Source of the DNA: Rahnella inusitata_A
GTDB lineage: Bacteria; Pseudomonadota; Gammaproteobacteria; Enterobacterales; Enterobacteriaceae
Direction of reading: 5' to 3'
Assembly: GCF_965118895.1 (NCBI RefSeq)
Contig: NZ_CBCPJJ010000023.1
Coordinates: forward strand, 1 to 64,000
Length of the DNA stretch: 64,000 nucleotides
The notes under the pieces are model-generated. The model saw only the letters and a program-made list of their open reading frames with translations, made no database searches and was not told where the DNA came from. Every line of letters starts with the position of its first letter. The first letter of the stretch is position 1. Below are positions 61,606 through 64,000 of the stretch, in pieces. Both the position numbers and the translations under genes were made by a program.

Positions 61606-62096
61606 TGGCAGACTCCGATGCCCAGCATCGGCTTATTTTCACTGCACAGACGCAAACGCCCTCTGGCTGATAGCACCACACGCAGACTCCCCGCCGCATT
61701 TTTTAGTGTCATATGCCCGGCCAGTGCGGCATTTCGCAGCCCGTAAAAACCCATCGCTTTGCCGGTAAAATCGATTAACTCCATATCCGGTTCACTGACC
61801 ACAAACACTCTTCCGACCGCTGCACTGCAAACTGCCGGACGCGCACCTGCCCCAATGCACCCGCCGGTACCGCTTATCATCCACAATATGGCGGAACAGT
61901 TGTAATTGTTGGCTTCAGCCTGCAAATCATAAAGATACAATCGCAGATGCTGCGCCTGCTGTTCGAGTTTAAGCGCCTGCTGATATCCGCGCCAGCTGTG
62001 CAATCCCCACAGGATGCACATCGCGACCAGCGCAACGACCACCATCATTTCAATCAGTGACATTCCCTGCTCTCCTGAACGATCGGTTGTTTTCAT
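61602..62096 (-). CDS. ppdA: Type IV pilin-like protein PpdA
   Basis: A 164-residue minor pseudopilin (GspH/FimT-like), first in the operon. I start at ATG 62096 (MKTTDRSGEQGMSLIEMM), putting the cleavage Gly at residue 11 and Glu5 in place; a longer reading to 62177 would bury the leader. The globular domain has two Cys in its middle part. A CRP-S-like site lies about 105 bases upstream, as expected for the Sxy-dependent competence regulon. Confidence 0.88.
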   Translation of the reverse strand: MKTTDRSGEQGMSLIEMMVVVALVAMCILWGLHSWRGYQQALKLEQQAQHLRLYLYDLQAEANNYNCSAILWMISGTGGCIGAGARPAVCSAAVGRVFVVSEPDMELIDFTGKAMGFYGLRNAALAGHMTLKNAAGSLRVVLSARGRLRLCSENKPMLGIGVCQ

Positions 62097-62200
62097 ACGC
62101 TCAGGGTAGGCATTTGAATTTTCACCACCAGTGGCAAAGTGGTTTTCTCCATGACATCCCCAGAACAAAAAGTGCAAAAGAATGCACGCGACAAAAATGT

Positions 62201-62216
62201 TGCGCGACGTCTCGCA
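62201..62216 (-). promoter_or_regulatory. Candidate CRP-S (Sxy-dependent) site for ppdA
   Basis: On the minus strand TGCGA-GACGTC-GCGCA (with flanking TTT and A) matches the CRP-S core TGCGA-N6-TCGCA with one mismatch. CRP-S sites replace the usual TGTGA/TCACA halves and need Sxy as well as CRP. The distance to ppdA is plausible. Confidence 0.55.
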
Positions 62217-62299
62217 AAATCAAAATGTGGGATGCAATAGCGGTGTGAATCGTTGAGGGGAAAGCGTAAAAAGTGTCGCAGAGGGAAGTCAGGATAATG

Positions 62300-62323
62300 G
62301 CTGCCTGACAAACGTCAGGCAGC
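62300..62323. other. Hairpin after thyA
   Basis: GCTGCCTGAC (62300-62309) pairs perfectly with GTCAGGCAGC (62314-62323). On the minus strand it lies 14 bases after the thyA stop but is followed by CATTATCC rather than a T tract, so it is a poor terminator or an mRNA end-protecting hairpin. Confidence 0.55.
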
Positions 62324-62336
62324 AAACAGCGAAGAA

Positions 62337-63131
62337 TCAGATAGCGACGGGCGCTTTTATTGCTGGGTGCGGATCGTATCCCTCAATCTCGAAATCTTCG
62401 AAGTTGTAGTCAAACAGGGAGGCAGGCTTGCGTTTGATAATCAGTTTAGGCAACGCGCGTGGTTCACGGCTCAGCTGCAGCTGCGTCTGTTCCATATGGT
62501 TGCTGTACAGATGGGTATCCCCACCGGTCCAGACAAAATCGCCGACGTCAAGAGAGCACTGCTGCGCCATCATGTGCACCAGCAGTGCGTAACTGGCGAT
62601 GTTAAACGGCAGGCCAAGGAAGACATCGCATGAACGCTGATACAGCTGGCAGGACAACTTACCGTCCGCCACGTAGAACTGGAAGAAAGCATGACAAGGT
62701 GCCAGTGCCATCTGATCCAGCTCACCGACATTCCACGCAGAAACAATGATACGGCGCGAATCCGGATCGTTTTTCAACTGGTTCACGACGTTGGTCAGCT
62801 GGTCGATTTGCTTTCCATCAGCAGCCCCCCAGGCACGCCATTGCTTGCCGTACACGGGGCCGAGATCGCCGTTTTCATCGGCCCACTCGTCCCAGATGCT
62901 GACATTGTTTTCACGCAGATAGGCGATATTGGTTTCGCCTTTCAGGAACCACAGGAGTTCATGAATGATGGAGCGTAAATGACAGCGTTTGGTGGTGACC
63001 AGCGGGAAACCATCCTGCAAATTGAAACGCATCTGATGACCAAAAATCGACAACGTGCCGGTACCCGTACGGTCGGCTTTAGGGGTGCCTTCATCGAGCA
63101 CTTTCTGCATTAAATCCAGATACTGTTTCAT
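62337..63131 (-). CDS. thyA: Thymidylate synthase
   Basis: ThyA methylates dUMP to dTMP with methylenetetrahydrofolate. The 264 residues equal E. coli, with catalytic Cys146 in LAPCHAFFQFYV and the dUMP-binding Arg pair in DPDSRRIIVSAWN. It starts 6 bases after the lgt stop, so lgt-thyA are co-transcribed. Confidence 0.99.
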   Translation of the reverse strand: MKQYLDLMQKVLDEGTPKADRTGTGTLSIFGHQMRFNLQDGFPLVTTKRCHLRSIIHELLWFLKGETNIAYLRENNVSIWDEWADENGDLGPVYGKQWRAWGAADGKQIDQLTNVVNQLKNDPDSRRIIVSAWNVGELDQMALAPCHAFFQFYVADGKLSCQLYQRSCDVFLGLPFNIASYALLVHMMAQQCSLDVGDFVWTGGDTHLYSNHMEQTQLQLSREPRALPKLIIKRKPASLFDYNFEDFEIEGYDPHPAIKAPVAI

Positions 63132-63137
63132 GTTACC

Positions 63138-64000
63138 TCACGACAATTGTTTCTGCGGACGGCGGTATGCCCAGACCATCATAATCAGGCCGATGACTAC
63201 CATCGGAATGGACAGTACCTGCCCCATGCTGATCACGCCGTCGAACAAACCGAGCTGCGCATCCGGCTGGCGGAAATGCTCAACAATGATGCGGAATAAA
63301 CCGTAACCGATCAGGAACAAGCCTGATACCGCGCCCATCGGGCGTGATTTGCGAATAAAGACGTTCAGGATGATAAACAGCACGATGCCTTCAAGCAGCA
63401 GTTCATACAGCTGGGAAGGATGGCGTGGAAGAACACCATACTGGTTCAGAAGCGGCTGCCATTTAGGGTCAGCGGCAGCGATGGCGATATCTTCCTGACG
63501 GGAGCCGGGGAATAACATCGCCCAAGGCACATCAGTGGTCACACGCCCCCACAGTTCGCCGTTGATGAAGTTACCCAGACGCCCGGCACCCAGACCAAAC
63601 GGGATCAGCGGCGCGATGAAATCCGCGACCTGGAAGAAATTACGTTTGGTACGGCGGGCGAAGACCAGCATTACGACGATCACACCGATCAGGCCGCCGT
63701 GGAAGGACATACCGCCGTCCCACACTTTGAACAGATAAAGCGGATTGTCGAGGAACAGAGGCAGATTATAGAAGAATACGTAACCGATACGGCCACCGAG
63801 GAACACGCCAAGGAAACCGGCATACAGCAGATTTTCGACTTCGTCTTTGGTCCAGCCGCTGCCCGGCTTATTGGCACGGCGCACCGCCAGCCACATCGCA
63901 AAGACAAAACCGACCAGGTACATCAGTCCGTACCAGTGGAGGGATACTGGTCCGATAGAGAAAATCACCGGATCAAACTGGGGAAACGCCAGATAGCTGT
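63138..64000 (-). CDS. lgt: Prolipoprotein diacylglyceryl transferase (5' end cut)
   Basis: Lgt transfers diacylglycerol from phosphatidylglycerol to the lipobox Cys, the first step for lipoproteins such as MetQ, RcsF, NlpE, YgdI and MltA in this window. About 286 residues are visible, with the catalytic-region motifs GGMSFHGGLIGV and GAGRLGNFINGELWGR and seven membrane helices. The reading frame stays open to the window edge with SYLAFPQFDPVIFSIG, matching E. coli residues from about 4, so only a few codons including the start lie outside. Confidence 0.96.
   Translation of the reverse strand, partial: SYLAFPQFDPVIFSIGPVSLHWYGLMYLVGFVFAMWLAVRRANKPGSGWTKDEVENLLYAGFLGVFLGGRIGYVFFYNLPLFLDNPLYLFKVWDGGMSFHGGLIGVIVVMLVFARRTKRNFFQVADFIAPLIPFGLGAGRLGNFINGELWGRVTTDVPWAMLFPGSRQEDIAIAAADPKWQPLLNQYGVLPRHPSQLYELLLEGIVLFIILNVFIRKSRPMGAVSGLFLIGYGLFRIIVEHFRQPDAQLGLFDGVISMGQVLSIPMVVIGLIMMVWAYRRPQKQLS

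Overview
The window is a chromosomal, almost entirely core-genome stretch of a gammaproteobacterium of the order Enterobacterales. Nearly every protein is recognisable as a close orthologue of an E. coli K-12 protein in an E. coli-like order, and the window carries CsrB, GcvB and a three-copy initiator-tRNA cluster of enterobacterial type. Sequence divergence and gene order point away from Escherichia itself and towards the Serratia/Yersinia/Rahnella side of the order. The genus is an inference. No insertion sequence, prophage, integron or CRISPR array was found.

Layout. Positions 1-8,951 hold gmhB, the MetJ-type metNIQ methionine importer, rcsF-trmO, proS, nlpE, yaeQ-arfB and yaeP-rof. Positions 9,018-14,512 carry a small c-type cytochrome, tilS, yaeR, ldcC and accA. 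Positions 14,525-33,279 are the envelope/translation superblock, all on the minus strand: rpsB-tsf-pyrH-frr-dxr-uppS-cdsA-rseP-bamA-skp-lpxD-fabZ-lpxA-lpxB-rnhB-dnaE(-accA). This block links lipid A, phospholipid, undecaprenyl and outer-membrane protein assembly to replication and translation. Divergent from rpsB come map, glnD, dapD and yaeH.

At about 38.7 kb the order jumps to a block that lies elsewhere in the E. coli chromosome: yqcA-truC-yqcC, an MFS transporter, csrB, syd, queF, ppnN, xni, rlmM-ygdD, gcvA/gcvB, ygdI, csdA-csdE, tcdA, mltA, three tRNA-fMet genes, amiC, argA, ptrA, the ppdA-ppdB-ygdB-ppdC pseudopilin operon, thyA and lgt (cut by the window end).

The most striking observation is an absence. 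In E. coli recD and recB lie between argA and ptrA, and recC lies between ptrA and ppdC. Here ptrA is intact but all three exonuclease V genes are gone from both sides, with neat terminators at both junctions. Other points for follow-up are a nested multi-helix element ahead of ppnN, a terminator-like hairpin 18 nt before the MFS start codon, a CRP-S-like (Sxy-dependent) site ahead of the pseudopilin operon, a terminator inside the lpxD-fabZ gap, and a perfect UvrY-type palindrome upstream of csrB. Statements about E. coli order and family functions come from general knowledge; no database search or folding programme was run.
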